DNA of 64,000 nucleotides from Heligmosomoides polygyrus polygyrus. Lineage: Eukaryota > Nematoda > Chromadorea > Rhabditida > Heligmosomidae. Each line of letters opens with the position of its first letter. The first letter of the stretch is position 1. Under the pieces are notes generated by a model. That model saw nothing but the letters and a program-made list of their open reading frames with translations, was not told the DNA's origin and did not search any database. The DNA is taken from the NCBI GenBank assembly GCA_947396885.1, contig OX377202.1, positions 10,292,001-10,356,000 on the forward strand. The letters run 5' to 3'. Of this stretch, positions 1-51,498 are shown in pieces. The position numbers were made by a program, and so were the translations under genes.

Positions 1-200
1 TGTTCTATGCTCTGTATTCCATCGTACTTCTGGTTACTGATAGTATAGGATCGGCACTATGGATCAGAACCAAGCAGGTCTTGGCTCGTTCATTTCAGCT
101 TGGCCCATCCCTCCAGTACTAAAAGGGGCATAACCAGAATCATGTTCTGAACAGCCAACATTGCCTCGTCCAATAGTGAACAAAAATCGTTTTCTCGGGG

Positions 201-805
201 AGTGGCACTTAGTATTGCAGAAGTAAACGGGTACCCAACTCAACGTTGGCATAAGGGACGAGTACCCTTTTGCATGCCCTTCATTTCGGACGACATGAGC
301 GCGGAGATACGCAGATGTCTCCGTTTGGCTGACCTTCAGGATGCGGTGAGGATGTTGTTCCTGTGTTCCTCGCAGGTCCCTCGAGGGACAACTGGTTCAG
401 AATCGGTTCTATGACAGGATGTGCCCCACCCCGTCCTGCGTAGTGTGCCCTAATGAGAAAGAGGGGATTGCATGACAGCTGGTGTGGTTTATCGCATGTC
501 ATGCAATAGGTGTGGGAATGAATCCATAGGGGAAACGGGCAGAGCCCTATCTGTCAAGGTCAGGAAGCACCTGGACGGCCTTAAGAAAGGCAACGTCCCA
601 ACTCCTTGGGGAGAACACAGAGCTCAATGCCACGGAGGTGCGATGCTGCAGGTGTCAGTGTCGATCTTAGCGCGAGAGAGCGATATATCGGCACGCACTT
701 AAAGCGCTCTGGATCACGGCTAGGAGTCCCCAGGTCAATCGGAAGGAGGAGTGTCTAGCGATAACCCAAGTACTGGCACCCTTCGTAGAGCTCTGTAGGT
801 TCTGA
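201..805 (+). mobile_element. Penelope-like retroelement 3' fragment (GIY-YIG endonuclease region), decayed
   Basis: Reading the + strand across two frames gives the C-terminal part of a Penelope-like element protein. A linker around 270-460 contains PFISDDMSAEIRRCL. It is followed from 472 by GVVYRMSCNRCGNESIGETG, which is the GIY-YIG type core (family form V-Y-R-I-P-C..C...Y-I-G-E-T-G-R), and then by the basic stretch RALSVKVRKHLDGL. The first motif Tyr is kept, but the residue before IGETG is Ser instead of the usual Tyr. A stop follows RLYD-like sequence near 412 and another lies after 700, so the copy is dead. The reverse transcriptase half lies outside the window or is lost. The family assignment rests on the motif order and is fairly secure. 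Confidence 0.7.
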
Positions 806-1390
806 CCTATTTGATCAGAACCTACAGAGGGTCTGAGGGCTGAGGCTCATTCACCCACGTTACGTCCAGCTTAGGGTGATCGGTGGTCCACTCCGGCATA
901 CCACCTTAAAGGTTAGTCGTCTCTTGCAAACTCCTATCCCTGATCTTGTCTCTAGTATCCTCAAGAAAAGTACCCTGTAAGATGAAATGGTGTTTGGGGG
1001 TGTAATGTCGTAGATGATTTCGACTTTTCCAGGCTCTGAAACAGGCGAAGACGCTGAAACGTTGGCCTCAATAAAGCCGATATCAATCTTGGTCAACAGC
1101 TTAAGAAAATCATAATAGTCTTGAAGGGCTTTTCATGCTTCCTCTTCGTTTTTTTATTCAGCACAGAACTCAAATCGTTCAACAAAGCTTTACAATGTTT
1201 GAAGGCTCACCATTGTTAGTCATCACAGTGGTCCACCTAGTGGGTAGGTCAGCGATTCCCTTTTCCCAGAAGTGGGAAGACCAGGGCCACATTCATTAAC
1301 CTCTTACCGGCCGCTAACGGTGAAAAGTACTAGCCACCGCTCCACTTAAGCCTTCAAACATTGTAAAGCTTTTCCTAACCAAGAAACCCT
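806..1390. other. Intergenic; possible Penelope-like terminal sequence
   Basis: No coding exon seen. Positions 1040-1090 (GACGCTGAAACGTTGGCC then a CAATAAAG-like run) resemble the end of a second repeat at 46275-46320 (GCGTCGAAACGTTAGGCC then AATAAAG). This suggests both are ends of related Penelope-like elements. The rest is unassigned. Confidence 0.3.
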
Positions 1391-1393
1391 TTA

Positions 1394-1524
1394 GCCCTAG
1401 TTTACACTTGCACCGCCACGCGGCGCGGCACGACGACAGCATAGGTATCGATTTTTCGCACCGCCTGGTCAATATCTACTCCGACAATGGTGCCGCGCCG
1501 CACAGCGGCGGTATAAACTAGGGC
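1394..1524. mobile_element. PIF/Harbinger-like MITE, TTA-flanked
   Basis: The inverted ends are GCCCTAGTTTACACTTGC and its complement ending ACTAGGGC, flanked by TTA on both sides (1391-1393 and 1525-1527). The interior is rich in CGGCGCGG palindromes and has no ORF. TTA duplication with G-rich inverted ends is the PIF/Harbinger signature; the superfamily call is inference. Confidence 0.7.
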
Positions 1525-1527
1525 TTA

Positions 1528-1862
1528 GGCTTCGTGCATACTTCCAGTCTCCGCGATGGAATCACGGCGATGAGTTTTGCAGAGCGACACGAAATAATCT
1601 GAAATTCTCAGTGCTCGTCGCATCGCCCATCACTCTGCAAGGGAGCGCGACGGCGATCCGTCCAGGACCAACGCTAAACACCGCGCGCAGCGCGAAAAAG
1701 TATGCCATGCCCGCGATGGGTGCGGGAAGCCATCGCGCATGCCGACCGCCACAGCTGCGGGAGCCGCGGCGAAGTTTCTTTTGACTATTCGACCGCGTGC
1801 GGCGGAATGGCCATGAACTGAGCGCCACTATGGCATCTCGGCGATGGACGCGTGCCCCGACC
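1528..1862. mobile_element. PIF/Harbinger-like MITE, second of three in a row
   Basis: It starts GGCTTCGTGCATACTTCC directly after the TTA that closes the preceding MITE and ends CGTGCCCCGACC before TTA at 1863-1865. A closely related 334-bp copy lies at 36474-36807, so this is a family rather than chance. Confidence 0.65.
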
Positions 1863-1865
1863 TTA

Positions 1866-1990
1866 GGCCCCGTTTATACTTCGCCGCGGCGCGACGCGAT
1901 GGCCACGCAATGAGGCCAAATTGATCGATCGCGCCGTACAATCAATATGGCCACTATCCGTGGCGTCGCGTCGCAAGTACAAACGGGGCC
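1866..1990. mobile_element. PIF/Harbinger-like MITE, third of three in a row
   Basis: The ends are GGCCCCGTTTATACTTCG and AAGTACAAACGGGGCC, flanked by TTA at 1863-1865 and 1991-1993. It shares its left TTA with the previous element. Relatives sit at 48970-49103 and 44650-44730. Confidence 0.7.
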
Positions 1991-1993
1991 TTA

Positions 1994-2395
1994 GGGTGCG
2001 GAACCAGCGAAAACATGACGGATGAGTGTCCAGCGCAACAGCGCAGCTCCTCAGATTTTCGGTATCTCGCTCTACCATCATGGGGTCTCGTGTTATCATT
2101 AAGAAGGTACATCGAAGATCGTCTCGGCCGCTTTTCCCGAGAAGCTGGCGCGAGTTTCTGGACCTGAGTGCCGTAAACCGACAGCGGCGACCCTGTTCCC
2201 TTACGGGAGCAGCAGGTAGAACAGTCTGCGAAGCAGCATTGAAGAACCTCTTGAGGTGCCCGCACGGCTTTGCTTGCGTAGCCTCTGGAGGTACCCAAAT
2301 GGCACGGTGTGCGTCGGAGCCGATAGAATCCTACTTTAATCTCCTGTAACCAGGTGTCGTAATTCAGAATAAAAGGTCATTTCGAGGATAAATCA
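1994..2395. other. Unassigned intergenic sequence
   Basis: Overlapping short open frames on both strands around 1954-2349 share no recognisable domain and do not end in splice sites of a convincing gene. Confidence 0.3.
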
Positions 2396-2409
2396 TGATA
2401 TGCAAAAGT

Positions 2410-2500
2410 AGTGACAGTAATAGGGATCGAACCAACGACGTCACACATAACAAGCGGGTGCACTGTCTCTGCGCTACCGCCAAAGCTGGTGGTGCATTCT
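2410..2500 (-). repeat. tRNA-like sequence (pol III box A and B), probably SINE-derived
   Basis: On the minus strand the segment reads like a tRNA half: an A-box-like GGCGGTAGCGCAGAGAC, then 40 nt later the B-box GTTGGTTCGATCCCTATT. I could not form a proper 7-bp acceptor stem, so a functional tRNA is unlikely. Confidence 0.4.
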
Positions 2501-3684
2501 TACGGAGCCCCTATGACTTATCGCTCTCGCGCCAGCTCTCTAACACTGCCAGCCTGCGGACAGGCCACCCAAATTCGGCAGGTCATAGCTCACTCAGAAT
2601 TCTCACCTTGCAATTTTGAAACCCATATTCGTAATCAGCACTTCGAGCTCTTTCTAATGATCCTGGTTTCAGTTTGAAGTTCCATGGAGGTTCGAAACCC
2701 CTTCCTACTAAAAAACTGATAAGCTCCTTTTGATGCCTCAACGAGCCACCTAACTGCTGAGCGTCTTTTCGACATCTAAAATGTTCCAGCGGGCTTCTTC
2801 CGCTCTGGTAGGCTTTCCCATGATCTGAGCCTGTCCGTTACATTGAATCCGCTTCATTCCAGCAGATGGTCAACAAAAAAGGTGACGTTTTTCAGTCATC
2901 AGATCGGCGAAGCAGGTGTTCAGTGTAGTCTCGGCAAACAATCCTTGATCAATAGCCGTGAAATTCCACATTTCTCGGCTCTTCGTGAAAAAACGAATTG
3001 ATTCGCTTTATGGTAGGCCGAAAAAACGGTGGCTTTGACACGCATATCAGCTGGTACGGTTTAAAAAGCTGCTTGACAACGGCGATTCGAAATTCGCTCT
3101 CCTATCCCGCCCGTCGTATCGTCGGAGCAGCACCATCTGAACCGTCTCTCGTCTGCTTCTTTTTCTGACCATAATATCCAGGCATAGCCTATCTCACAGA
3201 AGACTCATCGGCGCTGCGGACCGTCGTGATTCTCAAAAATGTCTACTATAGATGATCTTGTATGGCATCCAGCAGAGAGCATAGTGATAAAGTTCGTTTT
3301 TCTGCCGGTCTCTGGTTCTAGAAAAGGAAGGAAAAATTGTCGCCTAGTAGACTCCTTTCGACTTGTAGCGCGCTCGAGTGGAATCGGGACCGTCGAGTTA
3401 ATCCGGATGCTGAAGGAATTCCGGAATGTCTTTCCTAACCGAAGGGAGGGGGGGGGGGGGCGTTTAGTGATTTGTTTCTTCAATTCCTTGGTTACGCTTC
3501 CACGAGAGCTTCAGCTGTCGTCCCATGATACGAGGGCTTTCCTCTAAATTTAGATGATATGGTTGTGTGGAATGGGATGATGTCCGCGATTGGCAGTTTA
3601 CGGTTGCCCCCTTCCGACTAGGATAGTTCTAACTCTGGCCCACATTTTGATTAGAGTCGAAAGTTCTAACCCATTTGTTTAAGT
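2501..3684. other. Unassigned intergenic sequence
   Basis: No exon, domain or clear terminal repeat recognised. It contains a run of 12 G at about 3448-3459. Confidence 0.3.
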
Positions 3685-3699
3685 CTGGAGCGAGTGATA

Positions 3700-3994
3700 A
3701 AGGATAAGGATAAAGGACAGCGTCACTCAATCCCTTTTGGGATGCGCAACGCATTCTACTTCTACGGGATGTCTTGGAGGCGACTTGAATGCGTATTTAG
3801 CCATTCAATGACTTGCGGTGGCCAGCCGATGAACAAGTCAGCGTTCTATCCTCCCCAGCCAAGTCTGGTACCAACTCATTGACCCAGCAGGGATGGAGGG
3901 GCTTGGTTGGCCTGGGCGGGTAATCCGAACCAGGAACCTGGTATCGGGTGCACGTGACAGTCGGCGCCTCCCCCGACTGCGCTACACGCACCCA
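3700..3994 (-). repeat. tRNA-derived SINE, family A, full-length
   Basis: Reverse-oriented copy of the main SINE. It has a box A-like head (GTGTAGCGCAGTCGGRGGAG), then box B-like GGTTCGGATTACCCGCCC, a fixed body, and a tail of AAAGGATA units. It is bracketed by a perfect 15-bp target duplication, CTGGAGCGAGTGATA, at 3685-3699 and 3995-4009. This shows it arrived by retroposition. Confidence 0.88.
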
Positions 3995-4017
3995 CTGGAG
4001 CGAGTGATATAAAGGCT

Positions 4018-4148
4018 ACATGTTGTTACAGGATGTTTTGTTGCGATGAAATCTATTGCGCCAGGCGGGACTCGAACCCGCACCTTCTGCTTTTCAGGCA
4101 GCACTGCTACGCCTTACACCAATAGCGCTGTTTGACCGCACGTAATAT
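4018..4148 (-). repeat. tRNA-derived SINE, family B
   Basis: On the minus strand a tRNA-like body (GGTGTAAGGCGTAGCAGTGC then GGGTTCGAGTCCCGC) is followed by the tail ATCGCAACAAAACATCCTGT. The same body plus tail occurs at 12050-12205 (-) and 36043-36150 (+). The anticodon-loop region looks like CTGAAAA. The shared non-tRNA tail argues against a working tRNA gene. Confidence 0.6.
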
Positions 4149-4635
4149 TGGCTTGCTTTTGTCGTAAAGTGTCTGCTTTGAATTTACATATGTTTTTTCG
4201 CGAAAAGTGATCCAGTTAAAACCAAAAGCGTCCAGTACACATTGGATCCGATCGAAAATCTTCGGAGAACTCGGATAAGGGCGATTTTGCGAACCCGGAT
4301 TTTTGGATGATTTGGATCGGGAAATCGAGGATCCGAATCGGTTATCAGATAATGATTCTTTGGAATCCAATGTATAGTGTCCAGTTTGGAGAGAAAACGA
4401 TATATTAGGTCAAACATCCAACACATGAGTAGGTGGGTGGGCACAGTGTAGTGAGAGGCAACGGCAGGAATGACTTGTAGAGAAGAAGAGGGTCCCATTC
4501 TAAATACTCGTTCCAGCGAGCAACCCAGCATTCGCGTTTTAAATGAGAGACCCTAAGCTAAACTGAAAAGAAAAAGGTGGTGGGACCATTAGAGGCATGA
4601 CAGGCTTGAGCTAATACCGAAGGTAGGTGTCAGGG
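4149..4635. other. Unassigned intergenic sequence
   Basis: No exon or repeat ends recognised; moderately AT-rich. Confidence 0.3.
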
Positions 4636-5913
4636 AGGCCGGAAAGTTTTGGCGGTTTTGACTGGCCTACTTGAAACGATCATAACTTTCATCATGCTCA
4701 CCGGATTCATTCGAGTCTGCAGTGATGGTTCGGCCTGGATATGGGAATACGTAGTGGATTATGTCAGCCGCTGACCACCACACTGTTACCATCGTTTTTC
4801 TGGTGAGATTTCTGCTTAGAGAAGTGGCCGAAGGTTCGTTGACATCAACCCCTGTCCTGGGCCCGGATTCATCAACGAGCATACCCATGGGTATGCTGGG
4901 TATAGGGGTTGGGCGTACCCACGATTCATGGTAAACCTTACCCGCCAAATCGTGGGTATATCAGTGGGTAAAGAAAACCCGCCGATCGTTGTGGGTGCAT
5001 CCGTATACCCGTGACTCATTCGCGCCCCATTGACAAGATGGCGCTCCAGGGAGACCATGGGTATGATTCCCTTACGGTATCTCTACCTATACACATTCCT
5101 TGATGAATCCGGGCCCTGGTCGTCCTCGTCTATCGTACGGAACTCACTTTTCACCACATGTAACCATCCAAAGACGCGTCACTTTGATTCTAAAGAAGAT
5201 CAGATTTCGAAACGCGACACTTTCTGGCGGTCCCTCAGATCGTGGTTCACCCACTTTTCGAGCTCTTTCGCCTTTCCGGAGCGTTTTCGACGCCATTGCG
5301 ACCGACAACTCGTCCGCGGCCGGCCTTCTCAATGGAGCGCAAGTTTTCAATTTTGGCCATTTTTGATCTTTCATATGAAATGTATGTACCAAACGATAGA
5401 GCACGATCTCCTGAGCTCAAATATACTCATGTTTGGCAGTAACGGCAGTTGTACTGACTCCTAGACCTTCCATAATCTCACGGAGTGTTTGGGATGGATC
5501 AGCTTCCACTAAGGCCTCCAAATCGTCGCCGTGGGTTGCTGTAGATGTGCAAGAGGGTCTTCAAGGTTGAAATCTCCAGAACGAAAAAAATTACATGATC
5601 TTCTCTCCAAGGCTATTCAGCACCCCACACACGGCTCACTTGCCAGGTGTTTTGAGGGCAATTCGCCCAGTTTGAATTGAAATAAAATATCGTCCGGAAA
5701 TACCCTTTCAACATACTTCAGTAGGTCTTCGAAGAAACACATTTGTTATTCATAGGTGAAACACGATTTATTCCGTCAGATAGAGCGAAGAATTCTGTAC
5801 TAGATGCTATATGAAAATTCGATTAAGCTGAATACTGATTTTATCTTTCATTTTATGATTATCGAACGAAAAGCGGTTGCACAAAGACCTCCAGAAACTT
5901 CGGTAGGTCAACC
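4636..5913 (-). mobile_element. Decayed mariner-type transposon
   Basis: The left end GGCCGGAAAGTTTTGGCGG and the right end near 5885-5913 (CTCCAGAAACTTCGGTAGG then TCAACCTA) match the terminal repeats of the element at 16671. Minus-strand scraps of the transposase DNA-binding region are visible around 5480-5600, parallel to the clearer copy at 17100-17290. Multiple stops and frameshifts are present, so it is not functional. Confidence 0.6.
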
Positions 5914-6408
5914 TAATGAAAAAAACGATGGGAGCGTTGTTCATGTCTGCACGTGGAGGAGTGAAATCTCTGTCACCACCACGTACCATCAACGACAGCG
6001 GCAGAAAGATATAGACGTCCGAAGACCGAGCAACGACATGAAGAACCTCTCACCACGCGAAATTTGTACTCACTTGGCTAACCAGACTAGCGGCCCTCCG
6101 ATGCCCAGCTTTTATTCACTCATTGAAACAGCTTTATTTTTGCTGTGGTGGAATGGAGAAGGAGCTCAAGGTGTTTGAGGAAAATCAAACAGAAGTCGAG
6201 CCTTCAGGCCCACAGAGGGTTCCACCGGTTAAATCGCAGTTTTATTAGTTTTCCTGCTTCTTTTCGTTTAGCATAGCAAGCATAGAATCTTATTCACTGG
6301 TAGAATTCGAGAGAGGTACGGTGGTCTCAATAAAACGAATATTTGAGAGTAATCTTCCGTCTACACGCCTTCTTCATCCCCGTCCCCGACGTCCTCTCAC
6401 TACTAGTA
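5914..6408. other. Unassigned intergenic sequence
   Basis: No exon or repeat structure recognised beyond short open frames without domain signal. Confidence 0.3.
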
Positions 6409-7436
6409 TTAGGTTGTCCCATAAGTCCTTGCAGTTTTTTTTTTTCAACGATTCACTGCAGATTTCGCCGGCGGTCTCTTGCATAGCGCTGCATAGCCTT
6501 CGAAAGAGAATGATTTGGTCTATCAAAGATTTTTTCACCATGAATTTTGTCAATTTTTAGGTTGTTGAAGTGAAAAGTGAAAAAGTGAAAAAGTAGCCAT
6601 TTGCGCACTTGTTCTCTCCGCTTAGGTTTGTAATTTTTTGCGCAGTTTTTTATAGCATTTGGAAGACAATGTTCTGCACTACAAGAATATGTTGCTCCTA
6701 TTTTCACACTTGTCCCTTTTTGATTTTTAGGCCATCAAATTGGGACGTCCCAAGGAGGATGGTTATTTTTGCCGACAGCTCCTGCTCTGTGGTTGGACTT
6801 TTTAGGTAGGTGTTACGTCATTCGAAAGAGAATGTCTTGCTCTATAAAAAATATGTGTCGCGTTTATTGATTTCTATTAAATATCAACAAAATGCCAAAA
6901 AGAGAAAAATCGTCTTCACCAACAACTCCTTTTCCTCTGATATTCGACAGAAATCAGCGGGAGACAATAAGCGCGGCACGAATTCTTATTGAGCTAGACA
7001 TTCTCTTTTGAACGACATATAACACCAAGCAAAAAAGTCCAACCACAGAACCGGAGTTTCGGTAAAAATTCGGGCGGAAAAGTCAGAATCTCCAATTTGA
7101 TGGCCTAAAAATCAATAAGGACAAGTGAGAAAATAGAACCAACACATATTCTTGTAGTACAGAGCATTGTCCTCCAAATGCTACAAAAAACTGGGCAAAA
7201 AATTACAACCTAAGCAGAGAGAACAAGTGCGCAAATGACTACTTTTCACTTTTTCACTTCTTCACTTCAACGACCTAAAAATTCACAAAATTCATGATGA
7301 AAAAAGAAATGCAATGCACGTTCTGATAGAGCAAATCATTCTCTTTCGAAAGCTATGCGGCCCTATGCAAGAAACCGCCGGCGAAATCTGCAGTGAATCG
7401 TTGAAAAAAACTGCAAGGACTTATGAGACAACCTAA
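6409..7436. mobile_element. Foldback Tc1/mariner-like element with ~400-bp inverted arms
   Basis: It begins TTAGGTTGTCCCATAAGTCC and ends with the complement (TTATGAGACAACCTAA), flanked by TA at 6407-6408 and 7437-7438. Arms of about 400 bp (6409-6810 and 7040-7436) are inverted copies around a short centre. Each arm carries a ~70-codon open frame, minus strand in the left arm and plus in the right. No transposase is present. A second copy lies at 17537-18345. Confidence 0.8.
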
Positions 7437-7598
7437 TATTTTAGGAACACACAATTCTAGACGTATATTGTTGACGGTGTCGTCGTCTGTTTCATCATTT
7501 ATCACTTATTTAACTTGTTTCGCTACCATGAAGCTTTGTAGACATGCTGTTGAGGAGTGGGGGTTGAGGGTGTTCCGGGTGGGGAAAATATTATCTTA

Positions 7599-9105
7599 GG
7601 CTGTCTCAAAATTAATCTCCGTTTCGAGGTATATCTAATTAAATATGTCTTTTATCCTAAATCTCTCCGTCTCAAGAAAAGTCACTCATAGTGTTCAGTA
7701 GGCTTTTTCCTGCTCTTTTAAAAAACTTATGTGGATGTCGCTCTAATGTTTCTAGCCGACCTTTTCCAGGGCTCCGTAAAATCATGAGCCGGCGCGACCA
7801 TCGAGTCATCATGCTTTACGAATTTAAATTGGGACATTCTTCAGCAGGTGCATCCCGTAACCTTAGCAACGCTTTTGGGACGGACTTGCCTTGCGAACGG
7901 ACGGTGAGGCTCTGCTCCGAAAAATTCGCTTCTTTCGACATTGATCTCGAAGGAAACTCGGGTCGCGGGCGCAGGTCGTCGCTTGATGATGAAGTTTTGA
8001 GGAGAGCCGTCGAAGCAAATCCGTAGACGAATACACGTACGTTAGCAGAGCACCTTGAATATCATAGTGCGTAGCAGTACAGTCACTGAAGAGTGTTACT
8101 GCTGTGATTTATACCAAATAAGTGGGAAGTTGCAAAAATTGTGGCCGGCAGTGATGAATAGAGGAGGGCCGCTCCTGTTATAGGACAACGCAAGGCCACA
8201 CAGGGGACAGACATAACTCCAACGCCGCGCGAACCCACCTGACGTCGCGCACGGTGTGCGATGAAATTGGACGAGTTGTCGCGGTCCGATGCTTCCGACT
8301 TCTAGAAGCGCTTCCTACAGGGACAGCGGCACCCTTTGCCTCAATTCAACGTTTCTTGGAGATGGTATATGAATGTGGTTTCAATGGGACGATCAGCAAT
8401 AGTTTATACAGGAATCCTGGTCATGTGGATGGTTTCTAACGTCAGTATTTGCCATCTACAACTTCTTCGGTCAATTTTTACCCGTGATTATGGTTATACT
8501 ACGGAAAAAGGTCACTATCAGCTATTCTCGGATCAATTGTCCTACTGCAGACTGTTGCCTACCACATTCTGTGGGATCTTAAGTTCCTTGCTAGAAATGC
8601 GGTCTGGGAGCTTAAACACTGAGAACGTTTCGTGCTCCCTGGCTAACTATGCGTCACCGAGCGCACGTCCGCGTTTCAGCGCCGCGACGTCGCACGCGGC
8701 AAGTGCGCGACGTCGCGTTGGAGTTAGGTCCTCGAGCCGGGGCACACACCTCACTAATCACTCGGCGAAAATTGACCCATTTAGGTCTCGAATTTCTTCC
8801 TCACCAAGCATGTTCTTCCGGTCTTTTCCCTACTGGCTGCCTATCACTTTTTCCGAGCTCTTGATTCTCATTTGCGTCGGAAACAATTCACTAATTTAGC
8901 CGATGTTGAATGTGCCCTCCTTGATTTCGTTAATTCTTGTGATCGCAGTTTTCATTGTAAACGATTAGTTTAATTACCAGTTCGTTGGCAAAAATGTCTA
9001 GATCCTGGTAGTTTTTTACTACGATGAATAAAGTTGTCTTTGAGCTGAGATATAGCAGTTTAGAGTAGGCGGTCCGTTTCGGCGATTAATTTTGCAACAG
9101 CCCAA
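7599..9105 (+). mobile_element. Decayed mariner with transposase N-terminus, carrying an inserted MITE
   Basis: The terminal repeats are GGCTGTCTCAAAATTAATCT and, at the right, ATTAATTTTGCAACAGCC. From the ATG at 7784 the frame reads a mariner-type helix-turn-helix region (VIMLYEFKLGHSSAGASRNL, later VRLCSEKFASFDIDLEGNSG and RGRRSSLDDE) and then stops at 8024. The catalytic half is missing or unreadable because of the MITE at 8212-8730 and other decay. Confidence 0.7.
8212..8730. mobile_element. MITE with TAACTCCAACGC ends
   Basis: Inverted ends TAACTCCAACGC... and ...GACGTCGCGTTGGAGTTA bracket 519 bp inside the mariner at 7599-9105. The right ~115 bp recurs at 44811-44925, which confirms a dispersed family. 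Confidence 0.6.
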
Positions 9106-9440
9106 TAGAAAATAAGAAATGTACAAAAGTATCCTGTACTGTACTGGTAGAACTGGAAAAAATTTACTACACCACCATCGGATATTCGGTGAAAGAACTT
9201 ATCTTATGCTCAATCGTAAGAGAGTAGCATTTTCACATCAAACTGGACCCTCTTTTAAGCTCTATCAAGCTCTACAGTAACGCGCTAAGCGATGAGTCAT
9301 CCTATCGATCGGCGGGCCACAGAAATTAGTGGGGGAAAATCGGTGTGGAAAATGGAGGGGGAAATCGGGGGGAAAATAGGGGAAAATGGGGGAAATTACG
9401 ACACAAAAATAGCGACGAATGCCCAGACGTCTTCTCCCTG
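9106..9440. other. Unassigned; G/A-rich stretch
   Basis: Contains a GGGGAAAT-type degenerate simple repeat at 9330-9400. No gene seen. Confidence 0.3.
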
Positions 9441-9441
9441 C

Positions 9442-9668
9442 CTGGGGACTTCGGCCCTGGGGCAATAGAGGTCGCTGAACACGAATCTGAAGTTTGTTTT
9501 TGAAGTATAGATCGCCACCAATCGATATTGATCAAACTATCGATTTTTTGTGAATGTTGTCCAGGCGGTCCGAAACTTTACCCCTGGGGTAGTCGAGGAC
9601 GCTGAACAGGAATTGAAGTTCGTTTTCGAAGTATCGATCGCCGCCGATCGATATTGATCAAACTATCC
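9442..9668. repeat. Direct repeat pair with ATCGATATTGATCAAACTAT cores
   Basis: Two ~95-bp units (about 9442-9537 and 9570-9668) share GAGGTCGCTGAACACGAATC-type starts and the core ATCGATATTGATCAAACTAT. A third copy follows the GT microsatellite at 14420-14516. Confidence 0.6.
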
Positions 9669-10415
9669 AGAAGACGTGCCGAAGACGTCGTCCACTAAGG
9701 GAGGATCATTGAGGGGACCAGTACTAGTTACGGAAGACCATTTCACTAAAGGAGGACCAGTAGTAATAGATCGCCAAACTGCAACATCGCGCGAATTCTG
9801 TCAAGTAAAAACGAATGCCTGGCGCGACCGCTTCCTTTCATACGCTAAATGATTACCGCTTTGTGCGAATGCATTTCAGCGACAGGATGTTATGGAATCT
9901 TTTGAAGAAGACAGAACTCTTCTATATGACTGTATCATGGCTATATCACCCACTTTTATTCACTTCTCCCAAAACAGCTAGAATTATCGATTCGCTAGCT
10001 TGTCCTATTCATCCTGCTTACTTTTTGTGAGCGACCAACTAGAAGAGTAGCAAAAACTCAATGATACAGCTATCGATTTCTTCCCAGACGGCCTCTCTCC
10101 TCTCTCAGAAGCCCACCTCGCGAACGGTATGACTCATGTTCCTCCAGTTTTTTCGCTTATTCTGGCGACGCTCGTGGCAGCACAGCGACGAGAGTCCTGT
10201 CCTTTCAGTCATCACACACAGACAACGCGTCTGAGATTTTTTCATGCCATTTATTTCCCTGCTTCCTTCTGCTGCACTGCCTCATATTCTTCTTATTTTA
10301 CTCTGCTTAGGCGTATCTTCCTCTTCTATTATTCGCCGTCCCAGCTCCGTTGATATTCGTCGTCCGTCCGGAGTCAATCACTCATAAATACCCACGACTA
10401 CAACAGCTTGGTTTC
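9669..10415 (+). promoter_or_regulatory. Presumed promoter region of mab-10 (no motif proven)
   Basis: Unique-looking, T/C-rich sequence without repeats immediately upstream of the mab-10 start. By position it should contain the promoter. I see no TATA box or binding site that I would name. C. elegans mab-10 works with the EGR-like factor LIN-29, but no LIN-29 site can be assigned by eye. Confidence 0.3.
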
Positions 10416-10496
10416 AGGTGCGCCTACGGGGCGCTACACACCTCCATCGCCGCGCTCGCTGCTCTTCGGAATCATCGTCGAATCCGAAGGAGGGCG
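10408..10496 (+). promoter_or_regulatory. Candidate spliced-leader acceptor and mab-10 5' UTR
   Basis: GGTTTCAG ends at 10417, a good nematode 3' splice site 79 nt before the ATG at 10497. With no obvious upstream donor or coding exon, it is a plausible SL1 trans-splice acceptor. An upstream non-coding exon is the alternative. Confidence 0.4.

Positions 10497-51498
<41,002 letters not shown>

Noticed and set aside
2410..2500. Functional tRNA genes at 2410, 4050, 12100, 36043 and 48655
   Set aside because: B boxes are good, but acceptor stems do not pair fully, anticodon loops vary, and several share non-tRNA tails, which fits SINEs better.
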